Positions 20,393 to 29,852 of a stretch of DNA of 39,528 nucleotides are shown piece after piece. The DNA is from Variovorax boronicumulans NBRC 103145 (lineage in GTDB: Bacteria; Pseudomonadota; Gammaproteobacteria; Burkholderiales; Burkholderiaceae_C), in assembly GCF_001591345.1 (NCBI RefSeq), contig NZ_BCUS01000055.1, forward strand, positions 1 to 39,528, in the 5' to 3' direction. The position numbers were made by a program, and so were the translations under genes. Below the pieces are notes generated by a model. That model saw only the letters and a program-made list of their open reading frames with translations. It ran no database searches and was not told the DNA's origin. Within the stretch, counting starts at the first letter, position 1, and the number at the start of each line of letters is the position of its first letter.

Positions 20393-20409
20393 CCCGGGGC
20401 CGGCCCGGG
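20393..20409. other. GC-rich palindrome after the alpha-E operon
   Basis: A near-perfect palindrome (CCCGGG-GCCGGC-CCGGG type) lies 28-44 bases past the stop of the minus-strand alpha-E gene. It has no T-tract. It could be a terminator or just GC-rich sequence; it is the only structure I see in the 112-base gap between the lipoprotein gene and the alpha-E gene. Confidence 0.25.
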
Positions 20410-20436
20410 CCCGCAGGACGTCGATTCGATGCGTCG

Positions 20437-21393
20437 TCAGTGCGCCGGCACCAGGAAGTCCTGGCTGATGCGCCCGCCCAGCTCGTTCACCCGGTCGAGG
20501 AACTGCGTGAGGTAGGCGTGCAAACCCGTCGCCAGGATCTCGTCGACGCGTGCGTACTGCAGGTCGGCCAGCAGCTTGCCGGCGCGGCGCTGGGTTTCGG
20601 CGCTCTGCTCGTTCTGCACTTTGGCGAGGTTGTTGACCACCTCGACCAGGCTGGCGTGCAGCGAGCGCGGCATGTCGGCGCGAAGAATGAGCAGCTCGGC
20701 CACGCGCTCGGGCTTGATCACGTCGCGGTACACCTTGCGGTAGACCTCGAAGGCCGAGACGCTGCGCAGGATCGCGCTCCAGTGATAGAAGTCGTACTCC
20801 TGGTCTTCCTCGGTGGCGGCGCCGAAGAACTCGCTGTTGAGCGCGTGGAACTTCACATCGACCAGGCGCGCCGTATTGTCGGCACGCTCCAAAAAGGTGC
20901 CAAGGCGCGAGAAGTAGAACGCCTCATCCTGGAGCATGGTGCCCAGCGTGACGCCGCGCGACAGGTGCGAGCGGAACTTGACCCACTCGAAGAACTGGCC
21001 CGGGTCGCGCTCGAAATCGCCGGCGCGCAGCATGCGGTTCACTTCGAGCCAGGTGGTGTTCTGCGTTTCCCAGGCCTCGGTGGTGAGCGCGCCGCGCACG
21101 GCACGCGCGTTCTCGCGCGCGGCCTTCAGGCAGGAGACGATCGACGACGGATTGCTCTCGTCCTTGACCATGAACTCCATGACTTCGTTGGGCGTGATCT
21201 GGTCGTACTTCTTGCTGTACCAGGGCAGCAATTCGCTGATCGAGAGCACGCCCTGCCAGCCGTACTTGGCGACCTCGGCCGACTGCGGCAGCAGCGAGGT
21301 CTGGTAGTTGACGTCGAGCATGCGCGCCGTGTTCTCGGCGCGCTCGGTGTAGCGCGACATCCAGTAGAGGTGGTCTGCGGTGCGGGACAGCAT
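20437..21393 (-). CDS. Alpha-E domain protein (stand-alone)
   Basis: A 318-residue all-helical protein of the alpha-E family (PF04168). The defining N-terminal motif MLSRTADHLYWMSRYTERAE is followed by a second ERADNTARL motif near the middle. The family occurs almost only beside circularly permuted ATP-grasp and transglutaminase-like proteins; its biochemical role is not known. It lies 11 bases after the ATP-grasp stop, so the two are co-transcribed. The ATG at 21393 begins the family motif; a longer frame upstream lies inside the ATP-grasp gene. Confidence 0.92.
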   Translation of the reverse strand: MLSRTADHLYWMSRYTERAENTARMLDVNYQTSLLPQSAEVAKYGWQGVLSISELLPWYSKKYDQITPNEVMEFMVKDESNPSSIVSCLKAARENARAVRGALTTEAWETQNTTWLEVNRMLRAGDFERDPGQFFEWVKFRSHLSRGVTLGTMLQDEAFYFSRLGTFLERADNTARLVDVKFHALNSEFFGAATEEDQEYDFYHWSAILRSVSAFEVYRKVYRDVIKPERVAELLILRADMPRSLHASLVEVVNNLAKVQNEQSAETQRRAGKLLADLQYARVDEILATGLHAYLTQFLDRVNELGGRISQDFLVPAH

Positions 21394-21404
21394 CGTTTGT
21401 GCTC

Positions 21405-22901
21405 CTACTGCGATTGGCTTTGCGACTGCGTGGCCGCCTTCGGCTTGGCCGTGCGGTCCGCTTCGAGAATCCAGGTGTCCTTGGTGCCGCCGCCTTGCGA
21501 CGAGTTGACCACCAGCGACCCTTCTTTCAGTGCCACGCGCGTGAGGCCGCCGGGCACCATCTGCACTTCGCTGCCCGAGAGCACGAAGGGGCGCAGGTCG
21601 ATGTGGCGCGGCGCGATGCCGGCGTCGACGAAGGTCGGCGAGGTCGACAGGCTCAGCGTGGGCTGGGCGATGTAGCCGTCGGGCTTGGCGATGACGGCCT
21701 TCTTGAAGTCTTCGATCTCCGCCTGCGTGGCAGCAGGGCCGATGAGCATGCCGTAGCCGCCGGCGCCGTGCACCTCCTTGACGACCAGGTCCTTCATGTT
21801 GTCGAGCGTGTACTGCAGCTCGTCCTTGTTCCGGCACATGTAGGTGGGCACGTTCTTCAGGATCGGCTTCTCGCCGAGGTAGAACTCGACCATCTTCGGC
21901 ACGTAGGGGTAGATCGACTTGTCGTCGGCCACGCCGGTGCCCACGGCATTGCAGATGACGACGTTGCCCTGGCGGTAGGCGCGCATGAGGCCCGCGCAGC
22001 CGAGGGTGGAGGTCGGGCGGAACACCTCGGGGTCGAGGAAGTCGTCGTCGACGCGGCGGTAGATCACGTCGACCCGCACCGGGCCGCGCGTGGTGCGCAT
22101 GTAGACGAAGTCGTCCTTGACGAACAGGTCTTGCCCCTCGACCAGCTCCACGCCCATCTGCTGGGCCAGGAAGGCGTGCTCGAAGTAGGCGCTGTTGTAC
22201 ATGCCGGGCGTGAGCACCACCACCGTGGGCTCGGCCGTGGCCGGCGGCGCGCTGGCGCGCAGGGTTTCGAGCAGCAGGTCGGGGTAGTGGGCGACCGGCG
22301 CGATGCGGTTCTGGTTGAAGAGCTCCGGGAACAGCCGCATCATCATCTTGCGGTTCTCGAGCATGTAGCTCACGCCGCTGGGCACGCGCAGGTTGTCTTC
22401 GAGCACGTAGTACTCGCCGTTGCCCTGGGCATCGGGGGCGCGCACGATGTCGATGCCCGAGATGTTCGAGTAGACGTTGTGCGGCACGTTCACGCCCATC
22501 ATCTCGGGGCGGAACTGGGCGTTGTTCAGGATCTGCTCGGCCGGGATGATGCCGGCCTTGATGATTTCCTGGTCGTGGTACACGTCGTACAGGAAGCGGT
22601 TGAGCGCCGTGACACGCTGCACCAGCCCCTTTTCCATGCTCTCCCACTCGTGGGAGGGAATGATCCGGGGCAGCAGGTCGAACGGGATCAGCCGCTCGGT
22701 GCCGGAGCCGTCCTCGTCCTTGGCGCCGTACACCGCGAAGGTGATGCCGACCCGGCGGAAAATCATTTCCGCCTCTTCACGCCGCGATCGCATCACCTCA
22801 CCGGGTTGCTTCGCAAGCCATTGGTCGTAGCGCTTGTAGTGCTGTCGGATTGCAGCGCCCGCATAGGGGAGCTGCTCATACATCTCGTCGAATTTGTGCA
22901 T
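21405..22901 (-). CDS. Circularly permuted ATP-grasp protein (stand-alone, motifs intact)
   Basis: 498 residues (CP_ATPgrasp family). The start is ATG at 22901, with AAGGAGA ten bases before it; the frame is open to 23003 but overlaps the comEC stop. Motifs expected of a working carboxylate-amine ligase are present: VLEDNLRVPSG (Glu168, Asp169, Asn170), NAVGTGVADDK, VVKEVHGAGGYGM (Lys375 and glycine-rich loop), HIDLRPF and SSQGGGTKDTW (Lys474). Comparative genomics has predicted such proteins, with alpha-E and transglutaminase partners, to ligate amino acids or modify peptides; the substrate is unknown. The last seven residues are a QSQSQSQ tail. Confidence 0.92.
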   Translation of the reverse strand: MHKFDEMYEQLPYAGAAIRQHYKRYDQWLAKQPGEVMRSRREEAEMIFRRVGITFAVYGAKDEDGSGTERLIPFDLLPRIIPSHEWESMEKGLVQRVTALNRFLYDVYHDQEIIKAGIIPAEQILNNAQFRPEMMGVNVPHNVYSNISGIDIVRAPDAQGNGEYYVLEDNLRVPSGVSYMLENRKMMMRLFPELFNQNRIAPVAHYPDLLLETLRASAPPATAEPTVVVLTPGMYNSAYFEHAFLAQQMGVELVEGQDLFVKDDFVYMRTTRGPVRVDVIYRRVDDDFLDPEVFRPTSTLGCAGLMRAYRQGNVVICNAVGTGVADDKSIYPYVPKMVEFYLGEKPILKNVPTYMCRNKDELQYTLDNMKDLVVKEVHGAGGYGMLIGPAATQAEIEDFKKAVIAKPDGYIAQPTLSLSTSPTFVDAGIAPRHIDLRPFVLSGSEVQMVPGGLTRVALKEGSLVVNSSQGGGTKDTWILEADRTAKPKAATQSQSQSQ

Positions 22902-22999
22902 GGAACGACCAATCTCCTTGAGCCATAGCTTAGCAAGTTCGAGGCCAGTAGAAGCCCTAGGTTTGGGCCCGATGCGAGGGCATTTCGCGTTTCGGACCT

Positions 23000-25468
23000 T
23001 CATGGCATGCGGTGACGCCAGTAGCGCAGGTCGTGCGCGCGTTCACACTTCAGCTCGGCGGGCAGCTGGCTTGCCCAGTGGGCGGCGCCGCAGCGCGGGC
23101 TGTCGACCACCTGAACGCCGCGTTCGACGTAGCGCGCCACCACCTCGGGCGCGGGGTGGCCGAAGCGGCTGCGGTAGCCGGCCTGCACGAGCGCGATGCG
23201 CGGGCGCACGGCGTCCAGGAAAACCTCGCTCGACGAGGTCTTGCTGCCATGGTGCGGCACCAGCAGCACGTCGGCCGCAAGCCCAGGCGTTCGCGACACC
23301 AGCGCGGCCTCCTGCAGGCGCTCGATGTCGCCGGCCAGCAGCACCGTGGCGCGGCCGTTGCCGATGCGCAGCACGCACGACACGGCGTTGGGCCGCGTGA
23401 AGCCGAGGTAGTCGCTGTCATAGGGAAACAGCACCTCGAAGTCGACGCCGTCCCAGGTCCAGCGCTGCCCGGCCTCGCAGCGGCGCGCGGGGCGCAGCGC
23501 CTGCAGCGGGTGCCCGGCCTCGATGGAGCTCAGCAGTGCCGCCTGCGGCTGCATGGCGAGCACGGCGGGTGCGCCGCCGGTGTGGTCGATGTCGCGGTGG
23601 CTCAGCAACAGCAGGTCGAGCCGTTCGCCGCGTGCGCGCAGCAGCGGCACGAGCACGCGGTGGCCCGCGTCGCTGTCGAGCCCGTAGCGCGGGCCGGCGT
23701 CGTACAGCAGGCTGTGCGTGGCGGTGCGCACGAGCACCGCGTTGCCCTGCCCGATGTCGGCGGCGAGCAGGTCGAACTCACCCACCGCAGGTCGCGCCGG
23801 CTGCCACAGCAGCACCGGCAACAGCAGCGGCAGGCCAAGCGCGCGCACCGACCACGGCAGGCGCATCGCCAGCAGCACGCCGCCCGCCACGCCGCTTGCG
23901 GCCAGCCACGGCGGCGGCGCGGCCATCGACAGCGTGGCGAACGGCAGGCCGGCGAGCGCCTGCAGCAGCAGCGCGAACAGCTTCACCGCCCCGGCGGCCA
24001 CGTCCCACAGCGGCGGCACCGCCACGCCGAGCATCGCCAGCGGCGTGATCACCAGCGTCACCCACGGGATCGCAAGCGCATTGGCCACCAGCCCGACCGC
24101 CGACACCTGCTGGAACAGCAGCAGGCTCAGCGGCGTGAGCGCCAGCGTGATCGTCCATTGCTCGCGAAAGAAGCGGCCCAGGCGCGTGAGCGCCCCCACC
24201 CGCCCCTCGCCCGGCACCGCCGTGGCGGAGGCGAACAGCACCGCCACCGCCACGAAGCTGAGCCAGAAGCCGGCCTGCAGCAGCGCCCACGGGTCGGCGG
24301 CCACCACGACCGCCGCCGTCAGCAGCCAGACGTGCGGCCATGGCCAGCGCCGACCGGTCAGGCGCAGCAGCGCCACGGCCGCGAGCATCCAGACCGTGCG
24401 CTGCGAGGGCACGCCCCAGCCGCTGAAGAGCGCATAGAGCGCGGCCAGCAGCACGCCGCCGGCGAGCGCGGCCTGTTGCGCGGGCAGCCGCAGCATGAGC
24501 CGGCTGCTGCGCCGCCAGAGCGCGCCCACGACATGCGCCGCGAACCACGCGAACAAAGTGATGTGCAGGCCCGAGATCGACATCAGGTGGGCGACGCCGG
24601 TGGCACGGAACACGTCCCAGTCGGCACGGTCGATGGCGCCCTGGTCGCCGGTGACGAGCGCGGCGATCACGCCGGCCTGACGCCGATCGTCCACGCGGGC
24701 GAAGACGGCATCGCGCACGGCTTCGCGCGCCCGCTCGATCGGGTGCCGCCATGTGGTGCCCAGCAGGCGCGGCGCGGGGTCGCGCGCCCCGGCCCGCACA
24801 TGGCCTTGGGCATGCACGCCCTGCTCCCACGCCCACAGTTCGCTGTCGAAGCCATGCGGATTGAGGTTGCCGTGCGGCGCGCGCAGGCGCACGGTCAGTT
24901 GCCAGCGCTGGCCGGCATGCACCTCGCCCACGGTGCGTGCGACGGACGCACGCCGCTCGGCGGGTTGCTCCCACATCCCGCCGTAGTCGCCGTACCAGGC
25001 GAGTGCGATGCGTGGCGGCACCGTCGGCGGTGCCTGATCGCGCGAGGCCTCGGCCCACTGCGCCGTCTCCACATCGAAACGGAAGCGCGTTCCGATCTCG
25101 CCGGGCTGCGGCATCTGCGAGACCACGCCCGTGAGCCGCAGGTCGCGTCCTTCGAGCTGCGGCTCCAGCGCCCCTTGCGCGTAGGCCGTGGCGCGCCATC
25201 CGGCGAGCCCCGCGCCGGCCATCGCGCCGCAGGCCAGCGACAGCACGAGCACCGCCCACCGACGCCCACGCCACCGCCACAGCAGCCATCCGCCACCGAG
25301 CCCCGCCAGCAGCAACGCGACGTAGACACCCGCCGCCCACAGCAGCGGCTGGCGCAGCTGCACCGCCGCGCCGAGCAGCGTGCCGCCCAGCGCAACGAAG
25401 GCCCCCGACCCACCCGCGACAGCCTCGGACGCACGCCGCGACTGCCCTCCCGACACCCCGGAATCCAT
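23000..25468 (-). CDS. comEC: ComEC/Rec2 DNA-uptake channel
   Basis: About 822 residues. An N-terminal DUF4131-like region follows the first helices. The Competence membrane domain starts near HLMSISGLHITLFAW. A C-terminal metallo-beta-lactamase domain has ADIGQGNAVLV, LLSHRDIDHTGG and LLVPHHGSKTSSS. ComEC carries single-stranded DNA across the inner membrane during natural transformation. The QGD-type motif reads QGN here. The start is ATG at 25468, with an alternative at 25492. It sits 98 bases upstream of the ATP-grasp start on the same strand and 121 bases from the divergent DUF2126 gene; I see no functional tie to those. Confidence 0.92.
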   Translation of the reverse strand: MDSGVSGGQSRRASEAVAGGSGAFVALGGTLLGAAVQLRQPLLWAAGVYVALLLAGLGGGWLLWRWRGRRWAVLVLSLACGAMAGAGLAGWRATAYAQGALEPQLEGRDLRLTGVVSQMPQPGEIGTRFRFDVETAQWAEASRDQAPPTVPPRIALAWYGDYGGMWEQPAERRASVARTVGEVHAGQRWQLTVRLRAPHGNLNPHGFDSELWAWEQGVHAQGHVRAGARDPAPRLLGTTWRHPIERAREAVRDAVFARVDDRRQAGVIAALVTGDQGAIDRADWDVFRATGVAHLMSISGLHITLFAWFAAHVVGALWRRSSRLMLRLPAQQAALAGGVLLAALYALFSGWGVPSQRTVWMLAAVALLRLTGRRWPWPHVWLLTAAVVVAADPWALLQAGFWLSFVAVAVLFASATAVPGEGRVGALTRLGRFFREQWTITLALTPLSLLLFQQVSAVGLVANALAIPWVTLVITPLAMLGVAVPPLWDVAAGAVKLFALLLQALAGLPFATLSMAAPPPWLAASGVAGGVLLAMRLPWSVRALGLPLLLPVLLWQPARPAVGEFDLLAADIGQGNAVLVRTATHSLLYDAGPRYGLDSDAGHRVLVPLLRARGERLDLLLLSHRDIDHTGGAPAVLAMQPQAALLSSIEAGHPLQALRPARRCEAGQRWTWDGVDFEVLFPYDSDYLGFTRPNAVSCVLRIGNGRATVLLAGDIERLQEAALVSRTPGLAADVLLVPHHGSKTSSSEVFLDAVRPRIALVQAGYRSRFGHPAPEVVARYVERGVQVVDSPRCGAAHWASQLPAELKCERAHDLRYWRHRMP

Positions 25469-25589
25469 GATGCAAACCCTCCCCCAACCCACGCTCGATG
25501 GCGCGTTAATTGCTTGGCAACTGGGCTAGTATGCGTCTCACCAGAGACATCTTTTCGATGCAACCTCGCTGCACTGCACGCCCCTACGC

Positions 25590-28500
25590 ATGTCCATCCA
25601 CGCCGCACTCCACCACGTCACCCACTACACATACGACCGCCTGGTGCAGTTGGGCCCGCAAGTCGTGCGACTGCGCCCCGCGCCCCATTGCCGCAGCAAT
25701 GTGATCTCGTACTCGCTGCGGGTCGAACCGGCCGAGCACTTCGTCAACTGGATGCAGGACCCGTTCGCCAACTACCAGGCGCGGCTCGTGTTTCCCGAGA
25801 AGACGCGCGAGTTCAAGGTCACGGTCGACCTCGTGGTCGAGATGGCGGTCTACAACCCCTTCGACTTCTTCCTGGAGCCGCAGGCCGAGAACTTCCCCTT
25901 CAAGTACACGGCCTCGCAGGCCGAAGAGCTGGCGCCCTACCTCGTCACCGAGAAGCCCACGCCGCTGCTGCAGGCCTACCTCGACAAGATCGAGCGCAAG
26001 GAACAGCGCACCATCGACTTCCTGGTCGGCATCAACCAGCAGGTGCAGAAGGACGTCAGCTACCTCATCCGCATGGAGCCCGGCGTGCAGACGCCGGAAG
26101 AAACGCTGAGCAACGGCAGCGGCTCCTGCCGCGACTCGGGCTGGCTGCTGGTGCAGCTGCTGCGCCACTGCGGCCTGGCCGCGCGCTTCGTGTCGGGCTA
26201 CCTGATCCAGCTCACGCCCGACGTGAAGGCCCTCGACGGCCCCAGCGGCACCACGGTCGACTTCACCGACCTGCACGCCTGGTGCGAGGTGTTCCTGCCG
26301 GGCGCCGGCTGGATCGGCCTCGATGCCACCTCGGGCCTGCTGGCCGGCGAAGGCCACATTCCACTCGCCTGCACGCCCACGCCGTCGAGCGCCGCGCCCA
26401 TCGAAGGCGGCGTCGACGAGTCCGAGGTCGAGTTCAGCCACGAGATGAAGGTCACGCGCATCTACGAATCGCCGCGCGTCACCAAGCCCTACACCGAAGA
26501 ACAATGGGCCGAGGTGCTCGCGCTCGGCGACGCGGTCGATGCGCGCCTCGTGGCCGGCGACGTGCGCCTGACCATGGGCGGCGAGCCCACCTACGTGGCC
26601 ACCAGCGACCGCGACGCGCCCGAATGGAACACCGACGCGCTCGGCCCCACCAAGCGCGGCTACGCCACCGAGCTCGTGCACAAGCTGCGCGCCGAGTACG
26701 GCCAGGGCGGCTTCCTGCATTTCGGCCAGGGCAAGTGGTACCCGGGCGAGCAGCTGCCGCGCTGGGCGCTGTCGATCTTCTGGCGCGCCGACGGCCAGAC
26801 GCTGTGGCACGACCCCGAGCTGTTCGCCGACGAGCGCTTTCCCACGCACTACACGAGCGAGGACGCGCGCCGCTTCACCACCGTGCTGGCGCACAAGCTG
26901 GGCCTCACCGAGCGCTACATCCAGGCCGGCTACGAGGACACCTACTACTACCTCTGGCGCGAACGCCGCCTGCCGGTGAACGTCGACCCCTTCGACTCCA
27001 AGCTGGACGACGAACTCGAACGCGTGCGCCTGCGCCGCGTGTTCACGCAGAAGCTCGACGCGGTGATCGGCTACATGCTGCCCATCGAGCCCGGCAACGC
27101 CAACAGCGACACGCCCGCGCTCGCCGGCCCCGGCTGGAAGACCGGCCCCTGGTTCCTGCGCGACGACCGCCTGTTCCTGATCCCGGGCGATTCGCCCATG
27201 GGCTACCGCCTGCCGCTCGACTCGCAGCCGTGGGCCAGCAAGGGCGACTACCCCTACCTCATCGAGCGCGACCCGACCGCGCCGCGCGCCGCATTGCCCA
27301 GCGCGTCCGACTACCGCGCACGCTATGCCACCGCCACCCCGGTGGCCGGCGCCGACCTGGGCGAGGTGCCCTACACCTTCGGCACGCCGCCCGTGGTGGC
27401 CGCGTCGCTGCGCATGCAAAGCCCCGGCGATGCGGCGAAGGGCGATGCAGCAGCTGCTGCGGATGCCGCCACACCCGCCACGCGCCAGCCGCTGCGCGGC
27501 GAATCGGCCCACTGGGTCACGCGCACCGCGCTGTGCGTCGAGGTGCGCGACCCGCGCCGCGCCAACGGCCCCGCGGCCGAGAAGAAAGGCAGCGCCTCGG
27601 GTGTGCTCTACGTCTTCATGCCGCCACTGGCGCGCCTGGAGGACTACCTCGACCTCGTCGCCGCCGTCGAAGCCACCGCGCAACAACTGGGCGTGCGCAT
27701 CGTGATGGAAGGCTATCCGCCGCCGCGCGATCCGCGCCTGAAGATGCTGGCCGTGACACCCGACCCGGGCGTGATCGAAGTCAACATCCACCCGGCCCAC
27801 AACTGGAAGGAACTCGTCGACCACACCGAGTTCCTCTACAACGCCGCGTTCGAGACGCGCCTGTCGGCCGAGAAGTTCATGACCGACGGCCGCCACACCG
27901 GCACCGGCGGCGGCAACCACTTCGTGATGGGCGGCGCCACGCCGGCCGACAGCCCGTTCCTGCGCCGGCCCGAACTGCTGGCCAGCCTGCTGCTGTACTG
28001 GCACAACCACCCGTCGCTGAGCTACCTGTTCTCGGGCATGTTCATCGGCCCGACCAGCCAGGCGCCGCGCGTGGACGAAGCGCGCAACGACCAGGTCTAC
28101 GAGCTGGAAATCGCGTTGAAGGAGATCGCCAAGAACCGCGAGATCTACGGACAGAACATGCCTGCGTGGCTGGTCGACCGCACGCTGCGCAACATCCTGA
28201 TCGACGTGTCGGGCAACACGCACCGCAGCGAGTTCTGCATCGACAAGCTCTACTCGCCCGACTCCAGCACCGGCCGCCTCGGCCTCCTGGAACTGCGCGC
28301 CTTCGAGATGCCGCCGCATGCGCGCATGAGCATCGCGCAGCAGCTGCTGATCCGCGCGCTGGTCGCCCGCTTCTGGGACGCGCCCTACCAGGCGCCCGTG
28401 ACCCGCTGGGGCACCGAGCTGCACGACCGCTTCCTGCTGCCGACCTTCGTCAAGATGGACTTCGACGACGTCATCAGCGAGATGCGCCAGGCCGGCTTTG

Positions 28501-29090
28501 CCTTCGATGCCGACTGGTTCGCGCCGCACTTCGAGTTCCGCTTCCCGCTCGTGGGCCAGATGCAGTCGATGGGCGTGGAGCTGTCGCTGCGCAACGCGCT
28601 GGAGCCCTGGCATGTGATGGGCGAGGAAGGCTCGGCCGGCGGTACGGTGCGCTATGTCGACTCGTCGCTGGAGCGCATCGAGGTGCGCGTGACCGGCCTG
28701 AACGAAAGCCGCCACGTCGTCACCGTCAACGGCAAGGTGCTGCCGCTGCAGCCCACGGGCGTCACCGGCGAGTTCGTGGCCGGCGTGCGCTACAAGGCCT
28801 GGAACCCGCCCTCGGCGCTGCACCCGAGCATCCCGGCCCACGCACCGCTGACCTTCGACCTCGTCGACACCTGGATGAAGCGCTCGCTGGGCGGCTGCCA
28901 GTACTTCGTCGCCCACCCGGGCGGTCGCAACTACGACACCTTCCCCGTCAACGCCTACGAGGCCGAGAGCCGCCGCCATTCGCGCTTCACGCGCACCGGC
29001 CACACGCCGGGCCTGCTGCGCACGCCGCCGGCCACCATCGAGCTGCCGGGCAGCCGGGAGTTTCCGTTCACGCTGGACCTGCGGCGCTGA
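25590..29090 (+). CDS. Transglutaminase-like protein fused to DUF2126
   Basis: 1166 residues, two modules. Residues 1-~300 form a transglutaminase-like domain with its N-terminal beta region and a full triad: Cys180 in NGSGSCRDSGW, His229 in TDLHAWCEV and Asp245 in WIGLDATSG. Residues ~330-1166 are DUF2126, starting LTMGGEPTYVA. It contains GRHTGTGGGNHFVMGG, which resembles the glycine-rich active-site strand of glutamine-synthetase/GCS-fold ligases, so an amide-forming partner activity is plausible. The enzyme may cleave or transfer what the ligase builds; this is inference from the family. Divergent from comEC; no obvious ribosome site before the ATG. Confidence 0.93.
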   Translation: MSIHAALHHVTHYTYDRLVQLGPQVVRLRPAPHCRSNVISYSLRVEPAEHFVNWMQDPFANYQARLVFPEKTREFKVTVDLVVEMAVYNPFDFFLEPQAENFPFKYTASQAEELAPYLVTEKPTPLLQAYLDKIERKEQRTIDFLVGINQQVQKDVSYLIRMEPGVQTPEETLSNGSGSCRDSGWLLVQLLRHCGLAARFVSGYLIQLTPDVKALDGPSGTTVDFTDLHAWCEVFLPGAGWIGLDATSGLLAGEGHIPLACTPTPSSAAPIEGGVDESEVEFSHEMKVTRIYESPRVTKPYTEEQWAEVLALGDAVDARLVAGDVRLTMGGEPTYVATSDRDAPEWNTDALGPTKRGYATELVHKLRAEYGQGGFLHFGQGKWYPGEQLPRWALSIFWRADGQTLWHDPELFADERFPTHYTSEDARRFTTVLAHKLGLTERYIQAGYEDTYYYLWRERRLPVNVDPFDSKLDDELERVRLRRVFTQKLDAVIGYMLPIEPGNANSDTPALAGPGWKTGPWFLRDDRLFLIPGDSPMGYRLPLDSQPWASKGDYPYLIERDPTAPRAALPSASDYRARYATATPVAGADLGEVPYTFGTPPVVAASLRMQSPGDAAKGDAAAAADAATPATRQPLRGESAHWVTRTALCVEVRDPRRANGPAAEKKGSASGVLYVFMPPLARLEDYLDLVAAVEATAQQLGVRIVMEGYPPPRDPRLKMLAVTPDPGVIEVNIHPAHNWKELVDHTEFLYNAAFETRLSAEKFMTDGRHTGTGGGNHFVMGGATPADSPFLRRPELLASLLLYWHNHPSLSYLFSGMFIGPTSQAPRVDEARNDQVYELEIALKEIAKNREIYGQNMPAWLVDRTLRNILIDVSGNTHRSEFCIDKLYSPDSSTGRLGLLELRAFEMPPHARMSIAQQLLIRALVARFWDAPYQAPVTRWGTELHDRFLLPTFVKMDFDDVISEMRQAGFAFDADWFAPHFEFRFPLVGQMQSMGVELSLRNALEPWHVMGEEGSAGGTVRYVDSSLERIEVRVTGLNESRHVVTVNGKVLPLQPTGVTGEFVAGVRYKAWNPPSALHPSIPAHAPLTFDLVDTWMKRSLGGCQYFVAHPGGRNYDTFPVNAYEAESRRHSRFTRTGHTPGLLRTPPATIELPGSREFPFTLDLRR

Positions 29091-29122
29091 GGGACGAGGT
29101 GGGCTCTGTTCGCGCGGGGCGC

Positions 29123-29722
29123 TTATTGCTTGCCGCGCGCCTTCGGAGCCTTCTTCTCATCGGGCGTCACAAAGCCGATGGGCCGCTTGGGCGGATCGGG
29201 TGGCGTCGTCAGCGCCTTGATGGCATCGAAGACCTGGCGCAACTGGTTGCGCGTGTTGCTGCTGAACGATTCCTGCCGCATGTCGATCAGCTCGGTCTTT
29301 TCTTCCAGCTCGCTCAAGCGCCTGGCCAGGTCCTGGTGCGTCGTGACCAGCGCCCGTACCCGCACGAAGGTGCGCATGATCTCGATGTTGACCGCAATGG
29401 CGCGCGGGCTGCCGAGCACCGAGGACAGCATCGCCACGCCCTGCTCGGTGAACACGTAGGGTGCCGTGCGTCGGCCGCCGCGGCCGGTGTTTGAGGTCAC
29501 AGTTTGTGACCTCAAAGCCGCCCACTCCTCAGGCGAAAGCTGGAACATGAAATCGGACGGGAAGCGCTCGGCATTGCGCTTGACCGCCTGCACCAGCACC
29601 TTGGTCTGCACGTCGTAGAGCACCGCCAGATCGGAATCCAGCATCACGCGCTGCTCTCGCAATGACAGGATGCGGCTCTCGATATGTGGTTGCAGCGGTG
29701 AGTTGGGGGATGCCGCGCTCAT
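29123..29722 (-). CDS. ORF6N domain protein
   Basis: A 199-residue protein. An ORF6N domain (PF10543) covers about residues 13-105, recognised from LREQRVMLDSDLAVLYDVQTK, NAERFPSDFMFQLS and the YVFTEQGVAMLSSVL motif. A coiled-coil-like helix follows (LARRLSELEEKTEL) and then a Lys/Pro-rich tail. ORF6N/KilA-N-type proteins are typical of phages and mobile elements and probably bind DNA. It lies opposite in strand between two plus-strand genes of the ATP-grasp/transglutaminase set, with 32 bases to the DUF2126 stop. The upstream 130 bases are AT-rich. Confidence 0.9.
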   Translation of the reverse strand: MSAASPNSPLQPHIESRILSLREQRVMLDSDLAVLYDVQTKVLVQAVKRNAERFPSDFMFQLSPEEWAALRSQTVTSNTGRGGRRTAPYVFTEQGVAMLSSVLGSPRAIAVNIEIMRTFVRVRALVTTHQDLARRLSELEEKTELIDMRQESFSSNTRNQLRQVFDAIKALTTPPDPPKRPIGFVTPDEKKAPKARGKQ

Positions 29723-29852
29723 GTGAAGAGATGAATTGGTTTTTTTTGATTATGGCTACCGCTGTTCATATACGGACCTTCGACGCCTTCATTTCGCCTC
29801 GCGAGACGGTGCGCGGAGGCCCCGGTGACGGTGATGTGACAATCTCCCCCCT
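29723..29852. promoter_or_regulatory. AT-rich divergent promoter region
   Basis: The 130 bases between the ORF6N gene and the fused ATP-grasp gene include a T8 run and several AT-rich hexamers (GATTATGG, TTCATATA) in otherwise GC-rich DNA. This fits promoters in one or both directions; I cannot fix the -35/-10 pairs with confidence. Confidence 0.4.

Noticed and set aside
22902..23003. N-terminal extension of the stand-alone ATP-grasp
   Set aside because: The ATG at 22901 has a strong AAGGAGA site and starts the usual family sequence; the extension overlaps the comEC stop.
25469..25589. Sigma-70 promoter between comEC and the DUF2126 gene
   Set aside because: TAGTAT at 25527-25532 could be a -10 box, but no -35 hexamer stands at proper spacing.
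25584..29003. A 1139-codon open frame on the minus strand opposite the transglutaminase-DUF2126 gene
   Set aside because: It is a mirror of GC-rich codon bias: His/Arg/Val-rich, no domain, and the plus-strand frame has clear catalytic motifs.
23012..29494. A 2160-codon open frame on the plus strand spanning comEC antisense and the DUF2126 gene in another frame
   Set aside because: Arg/Pro/Ala-rich, crosses several real genes, no recognisable domain.
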